Shown one piece after another: positions 41,733-50,115 of a stretch of DNA of 64,000 nucleotides. The position numbers and the translations under genes were made by a program. Each line of letters starts with the position of its first letter. Positions within the stretch are counted from its first letter, which is position 1. The notes beneath the pieces are model-generated. The model saw nothing but the letters and a program-made list of their open reading frames with translations, ran no database searches and had not been told where the DNA came from. The DNA is from an uncultured Aquimarina sp. (GTDB taxonomy: Bacteria > Bacteroidota > Bacteroidia > Flavobacteriales > Flavobacteriaceae). The stretch spans positions 147,995-211,994 of the forward strand of contig CANNFM010000012.1 in the NCBI GenBank assembly GCA_947503835.1, read 5' to 3'.

Positions 41733-42572
41733 TTATATTTTAAACGTTATCACCGGTATATCGGCATGATTTGCGATATCTTCACCAATACTTCCGCTAA
41801 AAAAATGTGCTAATCCACGACGCCCATGCGTAGGGATTGCAATGATATCGGCATCTATTTTTTTGCTATAATTAAACACCCCGCTTTCTACTGTATAATC
41901 GCTATAATACACAACCTTATCATACATCTCAAGGTCACCAGAATCTGCTTTAAAAAGAAACTCTTTTACTCTTTCTTCCATTTGACCAGAGCTCTTAAAT
42001 CTTTCTCCTGGCAGATTTACATACAATAAGTGAACATTGGCTCCTAGTGTATCGAATAATTTCATCGCATTATGATAGGATCGCAGGTTCTCTATTTTAA
42101 AATCACAGGCAAATATTACTTCTTTTATCTTAAAATCTTCAATCGGATTTTTGATCACTAATACAGGAATATCAGCAGTACGAACCACCTTCTCTGTATT
42201 CGATCCTATGAACACTTCTTCTTTCAAACCAGTGGTGCCATGAGATCCCATTATGATCAGGTCTGCATCATTTTCATGTGCTACTTCATTAACCTCACTA
42301 AAGATTTTATAATTCTGCACGGTTTCGCTAACCTTAATTCCTTTTAGATACTCCTTATCCAAAAAAGATTCGAATCTTTTTTCAGCAAGTTTCATATAAT
42401 ACAATGCTTCTGCAACTTCCTGACTTTCATTTTTGGTTAACACGGCTTCAGACAATCCAAGCATATGCAATACTATAATCTCAGCATTTTGTTGTTTCGC
42501 TAATAGTGCAGCAGCATGCAATGCATATTCAGAATATTCGGAAAAGTCTACTGGGACAAGAATTTTTTTCAT
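41733..42572 (-). CDS. Universal stress protein, tandem UspA domains
   Basis: 279 aa. Differs from the other seven in that the second domain also ends with a recognisable Usp nucleotide motif: GSHGTTGLKEEVFIGSNT in the first and PTHGRRGLAHFFSGSIGE in the second, both fitting G-x2-G-x9-G-S. Two nucleotide sites are therefore possible. Starts MKKILVPVDFSEYSEYAL. FNR-like box at 42631 with a perfect -7 element on this strand. Confidence 0.93.
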   Translation of the reverse strand: MKKILVPVDFSEYSEYALHAAALLAKQQNAEIIVLHMLGLSEAVLTKNESQEVAEALYYMKLAEKRFESFLDKEYLKGIKVSETVQNYKIFSEVNEVAHENDADLIIMGSHGTTGLKEEVFIGSNTEKVVRTADIPVLVIKNPIEDFKIKEVIFACDFKIENLRSYHNAMKLFDTLGANVHLLYVNLPGERFKSSGQMEERVKEFLFKADSGDLEMYDKVVYYSDYTVESGVFNYSKKIDADIIAIPTHGRRGLAHFFSGSIGEDIANHADIPVITFKI

Positions 42573-42599
42573 CTCTTTATTATAATTGTTTTATACCCT

Positions 42600-42642
42600 C
42601 AAAATTAGAAGATGTTAAAGCCAATTAATATGATATTTATCA
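42600..42642 (-). promoter_or_regulatory. FNR-like promoter of the usp gene at 41733-42572
   Basis: TGATATTTATCA at 42631-42642, 23 bp, then a perfect TAATTTTG at 42607-42600 on the minus strand. The same box could serve acyP on the plus strand, where TATCTTTC follows at 25 bp. Confidence 0.76.
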
Positions 42643-42711
42643 TACTAAGGTTTCTTAAAATTTGTGTTATCTTTCTTCTTTACTACATACAACTTATTTC
42701 ATTTTACAAGA

Positions 42712-42984
42712 ATGATAAAACATTATAACATCACCGTTACAGGAACCGTTCAAGGCGTTTGGTACCGAAAAAGTACTCTAGAAAAAGCGTTAGAACTTGG
42801 AATTAACGGATATGTAAAGAATCAATCCAATGGAGATGTGTATATAGAGGCCGAAGGAAGTGAGAGCCAACTCAACTCTTTGTTAACGTGGTGTGCCAAA
42901 GGGCCACAATTTGCCAAGGTTGATGATGTTTCTTTTACCGAGGGTGATGTACAGTTTTTTAAGCAGTTTGAAATCTTGCGCTAG
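42712..42984 (+). CDS. acyP: Acylphosphatase
   Basis: 90 aa from the ATG at 42712; an upstream in-frame ATG at 42664 would add 16 residues that overlap the promoter region and do not fit the family. Hydrolyses acyl phosphates. Signature GTVQGVWYRKS with the catalytic Arg19, and GYVKNQSNGDVYIEAEG with the catalytic Asn. Small alpha/beta fold, cytoplasmic. Divergent from a usp gene, with an FNR-like box between them. Confidence 0.93.
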   Translation: MIKHYNITVTGTVQGVWYRKSTLEKALELGINGYVKNQSNGDVYIEAEGSESQLNSLLTWCAKGPQFAKVDDVSFTEGDVQFFKQFEILR

Positions 42985-43042
42985 ACCGTTGCTAGCTTTT
43001 ATCATACTTCGAATTATCCAGGCATTACTTGTTCTGTTTATA

Positions 43043-43085
43043 TGATATTTCTCATAGTATTCTCTCTATCTCGATGGTATTTTTA
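43043..43085 (+). promoter_or_regulatory. FNR-like promoter of the WG-repeat/SDR/peroxiredoxin run
   Basis: TGATATTTCTCA at 43043-43054, 23 bp, then TATTTTTA at 43078-43085. Confidence 0.65.
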
Positions 43086-43113
43086 AGGCTATAATTCTTA
43101 AAATAACCTAACG

Positions 43114-43737
43114 ATGAAAAGCATTCTTTTTTTAACAACAATGTTAATGATGTTCCCTTTTATGGGATCGTCACAAATTATAGAAAACATAGATGAAGTT
43201 ACTCCTTTTCATGAAGAGCTCGCGGCTATAAGGAAAGCTGAAAAATGGGCTTTTATCAATACAAAAGGTGACATCGTAATCGATTATAGAGAGGATTTGG
43301 TAAAGCCCAAAACAGATGCCTCAATACCCTATCCTTATTTTAGTGATGGAAGATGCCTCATCAAAAAAATGAAAGATGGCATTCTTTATTACGGGTATAT
43401 TGATACCACCGGTAAAGCAGTAATTGAACCCCAATACCTGAGAGCCCTTCCTTTTCATAAAGGACATGCCATCGTATTAAAAATTACTAAAGAAGAACTG
43501 GGGAAAAATGACTTACTTGATAAAAAGGTAGTCTCCTACAGTTACGACGAAGTGGTTATAGATCCTAAAGGAGCTATTAAAGCACATTTAGCAGGACCAG
43601 AGCATTTGATTTTTACTAAAGAAAAGTTGAAAAAACGCCCCACGATTCAATCTTACTTCTTATCCCCTAATCTTGTAGCTGCCAAAACCAAAAATAATCA
43701 TTGGAAAATATATGCATTAGATACATCTTCTAATTAA
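43114..43737 (+). CDS. Secreted WG-repeat-like protein, 207 aa
   Basis: Signal peptide at residues 1-20 (ending MGSSQ). Two segments look like WG repeats: AEKWAFINTKGDIVIDYRED and YYGYIDTTGKAVIEPQYLRALPFHKGHAIV, the usual W/Y-G-[YF]-I-D-x-x-G-x-x-V pattern. Probably periplasmic or surface. It is the first gene of a run with SDR, peroxiredoxin and a lipoprotein gene, all close together, after an FNR-like box. Role unknown. Confidence 0.7.
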   Translation: MKSILFLTTMLMMFPFMGSSQIIENIDEVTPFHEELAAIRKAEKWAFINTKGDIVIDYREDLVKPKTDASIPYPYFSDGRCLIKKMKDGILYYGYIDTTGKAVIEPQYLRALPFHKGHAIVLKITKEELGKNDLLDKKVVSYSYDEVVIDPKGAIKAHLAGPEHLIFTKEKLKKRPTIQSYFLSPNLVAAKTKNNHWKIYALDTSSN

Positions 43738-43754
43738 TCTAAAAACGATAAAAA

Positions 43755-44516
43755 ATGGAACGATTAAAAGACAAAGTAGCTATTATTACTGGTGGAGCCC
43801 AGGGCATAGGAAAAACCACAGCCAAATTATTTCTGGATCACGGTGCAAAAGTGATGCTTGTAGATATTGCAGAAAACGAATTGAAAACTACTATACAAGA
43901 GTTTAATACGTCAAATGTAGCCTATTGTGTAGCAGATGTATCCAAAACCAAAGATGTACAGCATTATGTTGCTGAAACGCTTTCGAATTTTGGTACGATT
44001 GATATCTTTTTTAATAATGCCGGTATTGAAGGCAACGTATTCCCCATTAGCGATTATCCCGAAGACATTTTTGATCAGATTGTGGCCGTAAATATAAAAG
44101 GGGTTTGGCTGGGATGCCAACACGTAATCCCCAAAATGACAGCCGGCGGAAGTGTAATCATCACCTCCTCTGTAGCAGGATTAAAAGGATTCAAAGGTTT
44201 AGGCGCTTATGTTGCTAGTAAACATGCCGAGGTCGGGATCATGCGTACCGCCGCGTTAGAATTTGCAGATCGACATATCCGAGTAAATTCTATACATCCC
44301 GGGCCGGTGCATACCAGGATGATGCGATCTATTGAAAATGATCTCTCTTCAGAAAACCCAATGGAAGCTCAAAAAGGTTTTGAAGCCATTATTCCTTTTG
44401 AAAGGTATGCCGAACCTAAAGAAATTGGAGAATTAGTACTATTTCTAGCCTCTGATGAAAGCAAATATATTACTGGAACCACACAAGTAATTGATGGAGG
44501 AATGATTGCATTGTAA
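43755..44516 (+). CDS. Short-chain dehydrogenase/reductase
   Basis: 253 aa NAD(P)-dependent oxidoreductase. Cofactor motif TGGAQGIGK near residue 12, NNAGIEG, catalytic Ser in ITSSVAG, YVASKHA (Tyr-x3-Lys), and IHPGPVHTRMM. The acidic residue after strand 2 (MLVDIAEN) favours NAD over NADP. Classical SDR of the 3-oxoacyl-ACP reductase/glucose dehydrogenase-like kind; the substrate cannot be told. In a tight run with the WG-repeat and peroxiredoxin genes. Confidence 0.9.
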   Translation: MERLKDKVAIITGGAQGIGKTTAKLFLDHGAKVMLVDIAENELKTTIQEFNTSNVAYCVADVSKTKDVQHYVAETLSNFGTIDIFFNNAGIEGNVFPISDYPEDIFDQIVAVNIKGVWLGCQHVIPKMTAGGSVIITSSVAGLKGFKGLGAYVASKHAEVGIMRTAALEFADRHIRVNSIHPGPVHTRMMRSIENDLSSENPMEAQKGFEAIIPFERYAEPKEIGELVLFLASDESKYITGTTQVIDGGMIAL

Positions 44517-44548
44517 ACACATTAAAACATCTTATAAAATTAATAATT

Positions 44549-45214
44549 ATGGAAACAACAGAAATAGAAATGAATATCATGCCTCGAATAGGAGATGATG
44601 CCCCAGATTTTGAAGCATTAACTACTCATGGAAATCTTAAATTCTCTGAATTTGCAGAAGGTAAATGGGTAGTTCTGTTTTCGCATCCCGCAGATTTTAC
44701 ACCCGTTTGTACTACAGAATTAAGTGGTTTTGCAAAGAGAAAGCAAGAGTTTGAAGCCTTAAATACCAAGCTCATGGGGTTAAGTATTGATAGTATACAC
44801 TCACATCTGGCCTGGGTAAACAATGTACATGAAAAAACCGGAGTCTATCTCGACTTTCCGATCATTGCAGATATCGATATGAAGGTTGCCAAATTATATG
44901 GAATGCTACAGCCTAACGAAAGCGAAACTGCAGCAGTACGAGCTGTGTTTTTTATTGATCCATATCTGAAGATTAGGTTAATAATGTATTACCCCCTAAA
45001 CGTAGGACGTAATATGAATGAAATCCTGAGAGTCCTTGAAGCACTACAGGTTTCTGACAAACATAAAGTAGCCATGCCTTTGGATTGGAAAAAAGGCGAT
45101 AAAGTAATCGTTCCACCACCAAAGACTTTAGAAGAAATGGAAAATAGAATCCAGGATGATTCTTGTGAAAAAGTGGATTTTTATCTTGCCAGAAAGGATT
45201 TACAACTGAACTGA
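44549..45214 (+). CDS. 1-Cys peroxiredoxin (Prx6 group)
   Basis: Reduces peroxides through a single Cys. 221 aa, usual for the Prx6 group with its long C-terminal extension. Peroxidatic Cys54 in HPADFTPVCTTEL; later RAVFFIDP, MYYPLNVGRNMNEILRVLEALQ and PLDWKKGDKVIVPP are group markers. The stop codon overlaps the next start (TGATG). Peroxide defence in a low-oxygen regulon makes sense for cells moving between oxic and anoxic water. Confidence 0.93.
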   Translation: METTEIEMNIMPRIGDDAPDFEALTTHGNLKFSEFAEGKWVVLFSHPADFTPVCTTELSGFAKRKQEFEALNTKLMGLSIDSIHSHLAWVNNVHEKTGVYLDFPIIADIDMKVAKLYGMLQPNESETAAVRAVFFIDPYLKIRLIMYYPLNVGRNMNEILRVLEALQVSDKHKVAMPLDWKKGDKVIVPPPKTLEEMENRIQDDSCEKVDFYLARKDLQLN

Positions 45215-45723
45215 TGAAAATTAATAAGCTTTTTATCGTATTACTTCTAATTGTCGGTGCCTGGACTTTAGAAAGCTGCGGTCCCGTAGTTATTTCTTCA
45301 AGACCCGATGTCCCACCACCTGCCTGGTTCTATCCTAATAGAGTCGAGGTGGTGAGATATGTATATTTTCCTGATTATAATATCTACTATGATATCTCTT
45401 TACGGAATTACATTTATTTTGAGAATAATGTATGGATTACGATAGATGTGCTTCCTGTTCGTTATCGACATGTCGACCTAAACAGATCCCGGTATGTAAG
45501 AATTCGAGATTTTAGAGGAGATCATATTAGTAGTTACCATAGTACCAATAGATATTATAACCCTAGCAGAAGTACACGCAGTAGATATGATAATAGAAGC
45601 CGGTCTGACAGAAGCAGAAGCACCAGCACCAGAAGTAGAAGTTCTACTACAAGAAGTAAAAGTACAAGGAGCAATTCTAGCACACGAAGTAGAAGTACCA
45701 GAAGTAGAGATAGCATACAATAG
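45214..45723 (+). CDS. Lipoprotein with Arg/Ser-rich C-terminal tail, 169 aa
   Basis: Lipoprotein signal ending TLESCGP (Cys22). The middle region is Tyr- and Val-rich (VVRYVYFPDYNIYYDISLRNYIYF), a pattern seen in small Bacteroidota envelope proteins. From about residue 105 the sequence becomes almost only Arg, Ser and Thr with repeated RSRS/RSTS elements, strongly basic and disordered. Such a tail could bind nucleic acid, polysaccharide or the cell surface; nothing identifies which. Overlaps the peroxiredoxin stop by 1 nt. Confidence 0.75.
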   Translation: MKINKLFIVLLLIVGAWTLESCGPVVISSRPDVPPPAWFYPNRVEVVRYVYFPDYNIYYDISLRNYIYFENNVWITIDVLPVRYRHVDLNRSRYVRIRDFRGDHISSYHSTNRYYNPSRSTRSRYDNRSRSDRSRSTSTRSRSSTTRSKSTRSNSSTRSRSTRSRDSIQ

Positions 45724-45814
45724 GATCGATATGCTACCCAATAAACTATACATGCTGTTTTATTACGCTACTTCTTCTTCATTCTCAAGAGGTATGAACT
45801 CTCTTTTGTGATTA

Positions 45815-46486
45815 TTAATATTTAATCTCAAAAGGGAGTCTTTTTGCTGATTCGACAAGCATTTTCATATCGTTTACTCCTATATGAGCGGCGTAAATAT
45901 TTCTTTCGGCATTCAGTTGTTTTATTTCTTTATACAGCACATCAGGATTGGCATTTGCTGTTTTTTCAAGGGTGTCATAACCTGCTTCGTAAAGAACGTA
46001 GGCAAAGGTGTGATTTACCCATCGGATTCTGGAGAGGTCGGTTAACTTCGTTAGTCTTAGAATTTCTTTAGTACTAATTCCTGTTTGTTTAGAAAGTTGT
46101 GCTCTATCCGCTTGGGTTATTATTTTTTCAAATAGATGACGCGTATTTTTAATCCCCTTTTTTTCTAATTTCGATATAATTTCTTCTGAAGTTTCTGGGA
46201 AATCTTTGATCCTATTGGGTTTTCTAATATATCCGTTAATCATTCTTCGTACAACGTTTAGATACGGTTCTGGCAAACCACTTTGTATAGAGAATTCCAG
46301 AAGTTGATCTTTGCGCTTCAGTATTTTTTGTAGCTCCAGCAGGTTATGAATCCCTTGTTTTTTTATAGTATCCAGATGCTCTATATTTTCTTTCAACATC
46401 GCCCAACTAGGTATAAGGTGAGAGGATTCTATGATATCCTTATACTCTTCGATACTAATTTTGGATACATCTATATCATATCCCAT
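45815..46486 (-). CDS. DUF4332 protein with helix-hairpin-helix repeats
   Basis: 223 aa, helical, cytoplasmic. DUF4332 markers are clear in the second half: TDLSRIRWVNHTFAYVLYEAGYDTLEKTANANPDVLYKEI and AHIGVNDMKMLVESAKRLP. Two HhH-like units (LEKKGIKNTRHLFEKI and YEAGYDTLEKTA) suggest DNA or RNA contact as in other HhH proteins. Last gene of a leftward run with DUF302 and flavodoxin genes. Confidence 0.85.
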   Translation of the reverse strand: MGYDIDVSKISIEEYKDIIESSHLIPSWAMLKENIEHLDTIKKQGIHNLLELQKILKRKDQLLEFSIQSGLPEPYLNVVRRMINGYIRKPNRIKDFPETSEEIISKLEKKGIKNTRHLFEKIITQADRAQLSKQTGISTKEILRLTKLTDLSRIRWVNHTFAYVLYEAGYDTLEKTANANPDVLYKEIKQLNAERNIYAAHIGVNDMKMLVESAKRLPFEIKY

Positions 46487-46526
46487 GGTTTATCTGTTTT
46501 GTTTGTCATTTCAAAGAGTAGGAAAT

Positions 46527-46922
46527 TTATTCAGTTAAGCTAGCCATAACTCTTTTCAATTTATCTCTTACGTTTCCGGCAATTTCAATCAAATATTCAT
46601 TTTCTACGGCAACCATAGAAGCTGCAGGATCTACTACAGACACTTCTATTTTTCCTTTTTCCTTTTCTTGAATGATCACATTACAAGGAAGCATAGTTCC
46701 TATTTTGTCTTCAACTTGCAGAGCTTCATAAGCAAAAGGCGGATTGCAAGCACCCAAAATGGTATAGTTGCAAAAATCTACATCCAATTTTCTTTTTAAT
46801 GTGGCTTTCATATCTATCTCTGTCAATACTCCGAAACCCTCATTTTTAAGCTCATGAGTTACTTTGGCGATAGCTTCTCTAAATGTTACTCCTTTTAGGG
46901 TGGTGTTAAAATAATAGCTCAT
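46527..46922 (-). CDS. DUF302 family protein
   Basis: 131 aa, soluble. DUF302 signature: F[R/E]EAIAKVTHELKNEGFGVLTEIDMKATLKRKLD, then YTILGACNPPFAYEAL, the conserved GxCNPxxA loop, and MLPCNVIIQE with a second conserved Cys. Function of the family unknown. Between flavodoxin and DUF4332 genes under one FNR-like promoter. Confidence 0.9.
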   Translation of the reverse strand: MSYYFNTTLKGVTFREAIAKVTHELKNEGFGVLTEIDMKATLKRKLDVDFCNYTILGACNPPFAYEALQVEDKIGTMLPCNVIIQEKEKGKIEVSVVDPAASMVAVENEYLIEIAGNVRDKLKRVMASLTE

Positions 46923-46939
46923 TCTTTTTACAGTTTATA

Positions 46940-47476
46940 TCATTGTAATATTTCCTCTTTAATTGCATAGGTCTCCAGAAGTTTTTGATAGGCTTCTTGC
47001 TGTTTGAAGGCTTTCAAATCATCCTGAGTCACCTTATACATCGAACTCTTTTGCTCCTCGTATGTAGGTAGTTTCAGGATCTCAAATTCTATGATTGCCT
47101 GCGGCTCATACGTTGCCAATTTTTTTAACTGCTTTGCAATTTTTTCATTTTGTGTCTCTCGCCCTCCACAAAGTGTGATAAACGAATAGTTTTTTAAGTA
47201 GGTTTTATTTTTCCTGATAAAGGTTTTCATGGGGTGAGCAATCAGGTAGTTCCATATAGGGGCCATCAACAGGATATGATCATACTGCCCCCAAGGTATT
47301 GAGAGCTCATTAATCCTGGGAAAACGATTAAAAAACATGTCTAACATAATCTTAAACATCCCGCGTTTTTTGGGTTCTGTAATCTGTAATACATCTGCCC
47401 CCAGATCCATGGCTATAGTATCGGCCAACGCTTTATTATTGCCCGTAAACGAAAAATAAACGATTAGTGTTTTCAT
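46940..47476 (-). CDS. Flavodoxin-like protein
   Basis: 178 aa from the ATG at 47476 (MKTLIVYFSFTGNNKALADTIAMD); the upstream in-frame ATG at 47503 adds nine residues that are unlikely. The FMN phosphate loop is YFSFTGNNK, a TG-type loop (usually T/S-x-T-G-N/x-T). The second loop is APIWNYLIAHPM and the third is TLCGGRE. Probably an FMN electron carrier or NAD(P)H:quinone-type flavodoxin. First gene of a three-gene run with an FNR-like box at 47547. Confidence 0.85.
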   Translation of the reverse strand: MKTLIVYFSFTGNNKALADTIAMDLGADVLQITEPKKRGMFKIMLDMFFNRFPRINELSIPWGQYDHILLMAPIWNYLIAHPMKTFIRKNKTYLKNYSFITLCGGRETQNEKIAKQLKKLATYEPQAIIEFEILKLPTYEEQKSSMYKVTQDDLKAFKQQEAYQKLLETYAIKEEILQ

Positions 47477-47515
47477 AGTCTTCTTGTTTTGGGAGTACAC
47501 CATTAAAAGTCAGGC

Positions 47516-47558
47516 TAAATTTCGTTAAGTATTAGGGTAAAAAAAATGATATCGATCA
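47516..47558 (-). promoter_or_regulatory. FNR-like promoter of the flavodoxin-DUF302-DUF4332 run
   Basis: TGATATCGATCA at 47547-47558, 23 bp, then GAAATTTA at 47523-47516 on the minus strand (first base of the TA lost). Confidence 0.55.
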
Positions 47559-47606
47559 GTCGGAGATAGTTCTTCTGTATGAAGTAATCAGGTTTCTTTA
47601 ATAATA

Positions 47607-47649
47607 TGACGATGATCATATTATTACTAATCATTGAAATGTACTTTAG
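47607..47649 (+). promoter_or_regulatory. FNR-like promoter of the YSC84-like gene
   Basis: TGACGATGATCA at 47607-47618, 23 bp, then TACTTTAG at 47642-47649. It gives a leader of about 100 nt before the start at 47755. Confidence 0.5.
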
Positions 47650-47754
47650 TTCTACCTCGAAAATCAAGCTATGATTCCAGAATTCTTGATGTCTTGTAGA
47701 TGTTCGAGGTTTGGGAGCCATTAAATAATTCTTCAATATTAAAAATTAGATGTC

Positions 47755-48312
47755 ATGAAAGCATTACAGTTTAAAAAATCGAAAATCGCAATTGTACTAT
47801 TAAGTTTTGTAGTGTCTCTAACGATGAGTGCCCAAATAGGAGGATGGAATCCCGAACTAGAAAACGAGGCTAAAGAAGCGCTGCAAACAATGATCAAAAA
47901 AACACCTAAACTCCAGTCTTTTTGTGATCAATCTTATGGATATGCTGTATTTCCGAAGGTTACAAAAGCTGCCATAACCATTGGTGGTGCAATTGGTAGC
48001 GGCATTGTCTATAAAAACCACAAGGTTGTTGGGACTTCAAAATTGAAACAAGCATCATTTGGTTTGCAATTTGGAGGACAACAATACAGTGAGCTTATTT
48101 TCTTTGAAAATCAGGAATACTTTGAACGTTTTACCAATGGAAAATTAAAGTTTGACGCTCAGGCATCGGCTGTAGTTTTAAAAGAAGGAGCTTCAGTTGA
48201 TGTTGCCTATCAAGAGGGTGTAGCAGTATTTACATCGACTAAAGGTGGGGTAATGATTGAGGCCTCTATCGGTGGCCAACATTTTAAGTACAAGCCAAAA
48301 ACTAATCAATGA
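47755..48312 (+). CDS. Secreted YSC84/SYLF-domain lipid-binding protein
   Basis: 185 aa. Signal peptide at residues 1-27 (ending SLTMSAQ). The SYLF/YSC84 domain starts LQSFCDQSYGYAVFPKVTKAAITIGGAIGSGIVYKNHKVVG and continues with ASFGLQFGGQQYSELIFFEN and VFTSTKGGVMIEASIGGQHFKY. Such domains bind phosphoinositides in eukaryotes; bacterial members are periplasmic with unknown role. Followed 14 bp later by another secreted protein gene. Confidence 0.88.
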   Translation: MKALQFKKSKIAIVLLSFVVSLTMSAQIGGWNPELENEAKEALQTMIKKTPKLQSFCDQSYGYAVFPKVTKAAITIGGAIGSGIVYKNHKVVGTSKLKQASFGLQFGGQQYSELIFFENQEYFERFTNGKLKFDAQASAVVLKEGASVDVAYQEGVAVFTSTKGGVMIEASIGGQHFKYKPKTNQ

Positions 48313-48326
48313 AAAATTAAAAACTG

Positions 48327-48803
48327 ATGAAAAAATTAATCCTAGTAGGTCTATGTGCCATCGTAACCATACTCAATGCAAACGCACAAGAGGAATTGGA
48401 AAGAACAACACCTGAGTATGAGATTAAAGTGATAACAAGTGTAGAGTCTATAGTCCCGCTTGGTTTAGGTCGCTCACGACTCATTTCTGCAAATGTAGAA
48501 AGGGATTATAAAGAGTTCTCATCAGAACAAACCGAAGAAGATAATACTCGAAATAAGTCAAAACGAAAAGATATTCGTGTCAAGGATTTTGAAGAAACTA
48601 AATTACTTAATTTCTATAATGTTGGAGGGATACGCTTTCAGAATATTGCTGCCAACGATGCCGTGATATCATCAAAGTTAACCTCGATGTTGGCTAATGG
48701 CTGGGATTTGATATTTGTTACCAGTGCCGTAGAAAGTGATGCCGGCGAAACCGATGGACAAGGAATATTTATAACACGATATATTTTTAAAAGACAATTA
48801 TAA
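48327..48803 (+). CDS. Secreted protein of unknown function, 158 aa
   Basis: Signal peptide at residues 1-20 (ending LNANAQ). The mature part begins with EYEIKVITSVESIVPLGLGRSRLISAN, has a highly charged KSKRKD stretch, and ends with NVGGIRFQNIAANDAVISSKLTSMLANGWDLIFVTSAVES and an aromatic strand. The last part resembles small Bacteroidota proteins where a G-W-x-L motif closes a beta sandwich. Probably cotranscribed with the YSC84-like gene. No family recognised. This is the last gene before the cassette-like region. Confidence 0.65.
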   Translation: MKKLILVGLCAIVTILNANAQEELERTTPEYEIKVITSVESIVPLGLGRSRLISANVERDYKEFSSEQTEEDNTRNKSKRKDIRVKDFEETKLLNFYNVGGIRFQNIAANDAVISSKLTSMLANGWDLIFVTSAVESDAGETDGQGIFITRYIFKRQL

Positions 48804-48829
48804 GCATTTACTATTTATCATCATATTGT

Positions 48830-48999
48830 GCGGGTTTGAACCTTAAATCCGTGAATCTAGTCTGTCGTTACCTCCACTCGGAAAATTATTTTAAAAAAAT
48901 TAGACGAATGTGGAAAGTCGTAATAAAATGTGAGTTGGATTGTTGATCTTTATGGGTATAAAAAATATATAATTACCATGGTAACTATATCCAATTGTT
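48830..48999. repeat. Composite repeat R4, copy 1 (short form)
   Basis: Runs from GGTTTGAACCTTAAATCCG through CTAGTCTGTCGTTACCTCC, a near-constant 100-bp body (AAAATTATTTT, GAAAGTCGTAATAAAATG, TTGTTGATCTTTATGGG) and ends ACCATGGTAAC...CCAATTGTT. It fills most of the 351-bp gap without a gene. Its final GTT at 48997 starts cassette C1 (GTTGTGCTTC). Confidence 0.85.
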
Positions 49000-49154
49000 G
49001 TGCTTCATTATCAGGAACCGCTAACCAAAAATAAAATTCTTTAGAAAAATTAGATAAAATTTACTCTCAAGAAGTAACATTGGGAAGTATTTTAAATGTG
49101 CTGTTGGAGAAATTATTCTTTACTTTTGAATCTGATAAAAAAAGTTTCTAGTCC

Positions 49155-49991
49155 GTGTCTATTAAACAACTAAACAAAAATAAAGTAAAAACAGTATGGC
49201 AAGAATTTCTGAGCAGTTCTACATGGCGTTGGTTACAGAAAGTCATTGTATTAATCATTTTCTCATTAGTCGCAAATCATATAGCAACAAGTGATAATTT
49301 TCTAAATAGTGAATCGTATAGATTCCCTCTAGTAGGTTTTCTGTTTACTATTCTTTTTTCTTTTCTCGTTGGAGTTATAGCGCATTTTAATTTTAAATTT
49401 TACGAGAAAAAACATTTTTCTAAAAAGATAGGAATTGCCACAATCGTAAGGTTTATGGCTTCTACTTTGGGATATATTGCAATGATTTATATTCCTGTAA
49501 ATATTATCGTAGTAGGAGTTGCAGATGGAGAGATACAGTTATATTATATATTAATTGGTTTACTAATTACCTTATTAATATGTTTTATTATTATAGCTTT
49601 ATTGTATGCTCAAGACCTATACAATTTATATAAGTTATCTATAAGAAATGCTGAAATTACTATTGATAACGGCGCGAAAATAAAGAAGCTTGCCTATGAG
49701 AATATTGCGTGCTTTTACAGCGAAAACAAAATTGTATATACTGTTCAAAATGATGGCACAACAATTAACACCGATTTTACATTAAATGAGCTCGAAGAAA
49801 AAATAAGCGATCAATTGTTTTTTAGAGCCAATCGACAAATTATCATTCACAAAGATACTGTAGACCTCATTGAAAAGATTGAAAATGGCAAGTTGCGTAT
49901 TCGGTTAAAAGCTTTCATTGAAAACGGTGCGATTGCTGAAATTAATATCAGCCGGTACAAACGAGAAGCATTTCTGAATTGGTTTCAATAA
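49155..49991 (+). CDS. Membrane-bound LytTR-domain transcriptional regulator
   Basis: 278 aa, GTG start (no ATG fits). Four hydrophobic helices in residues 28-160, then a LytTR DNA-binding domain (about 185-278) with KIKKLAYENIACFYSENKIVYTV, LNELEEKISDQLFFRANRQIIIHKDTVDLIEKIENGKLRI and an end like ISRYKREAFLNWF. Membrane helices joined to LytTR are common in Bacteroidota and probably sense a membrane signal. Lies in the same cassette-like unit as a CPBP protease gene. Confidence 0.88.
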   Translation: MSIKQLNKNKVKTVWQEFLSSSTWRWLQKVIVLIIFSLVANHIATSDNFLNSESYRFPLVGFLFTILFSFLVGVIAHFNFKFYEKKHFSKKIGIATIVRFMASTLGYIAMIYIPVNIIVVGVADGEIQLYYILIGLLITLLICFIIIALLYAQDLYNLYKLSIRNAEITIDNGAKIKKLAYENIACFYSENKIVYTVQNDGTTINTDFTLNELEEKISDQLFFRANRQIIIHKDTVDLIEKIENGKLRIRLKAFIENGAIAEINISRYKREAFLNWFQ

Positions 49992-50115
49992 AAGATGCCA
50001 AAAACTATCGACTATTTAGTTGCAAATTTCGACCATTCAGTAAAAACATGAATATTTAAAGGGTTTTTTAGAGATTTTGTTCATTATTTCGCTTAGAATT
50101 TAAAATCAAAAAACA

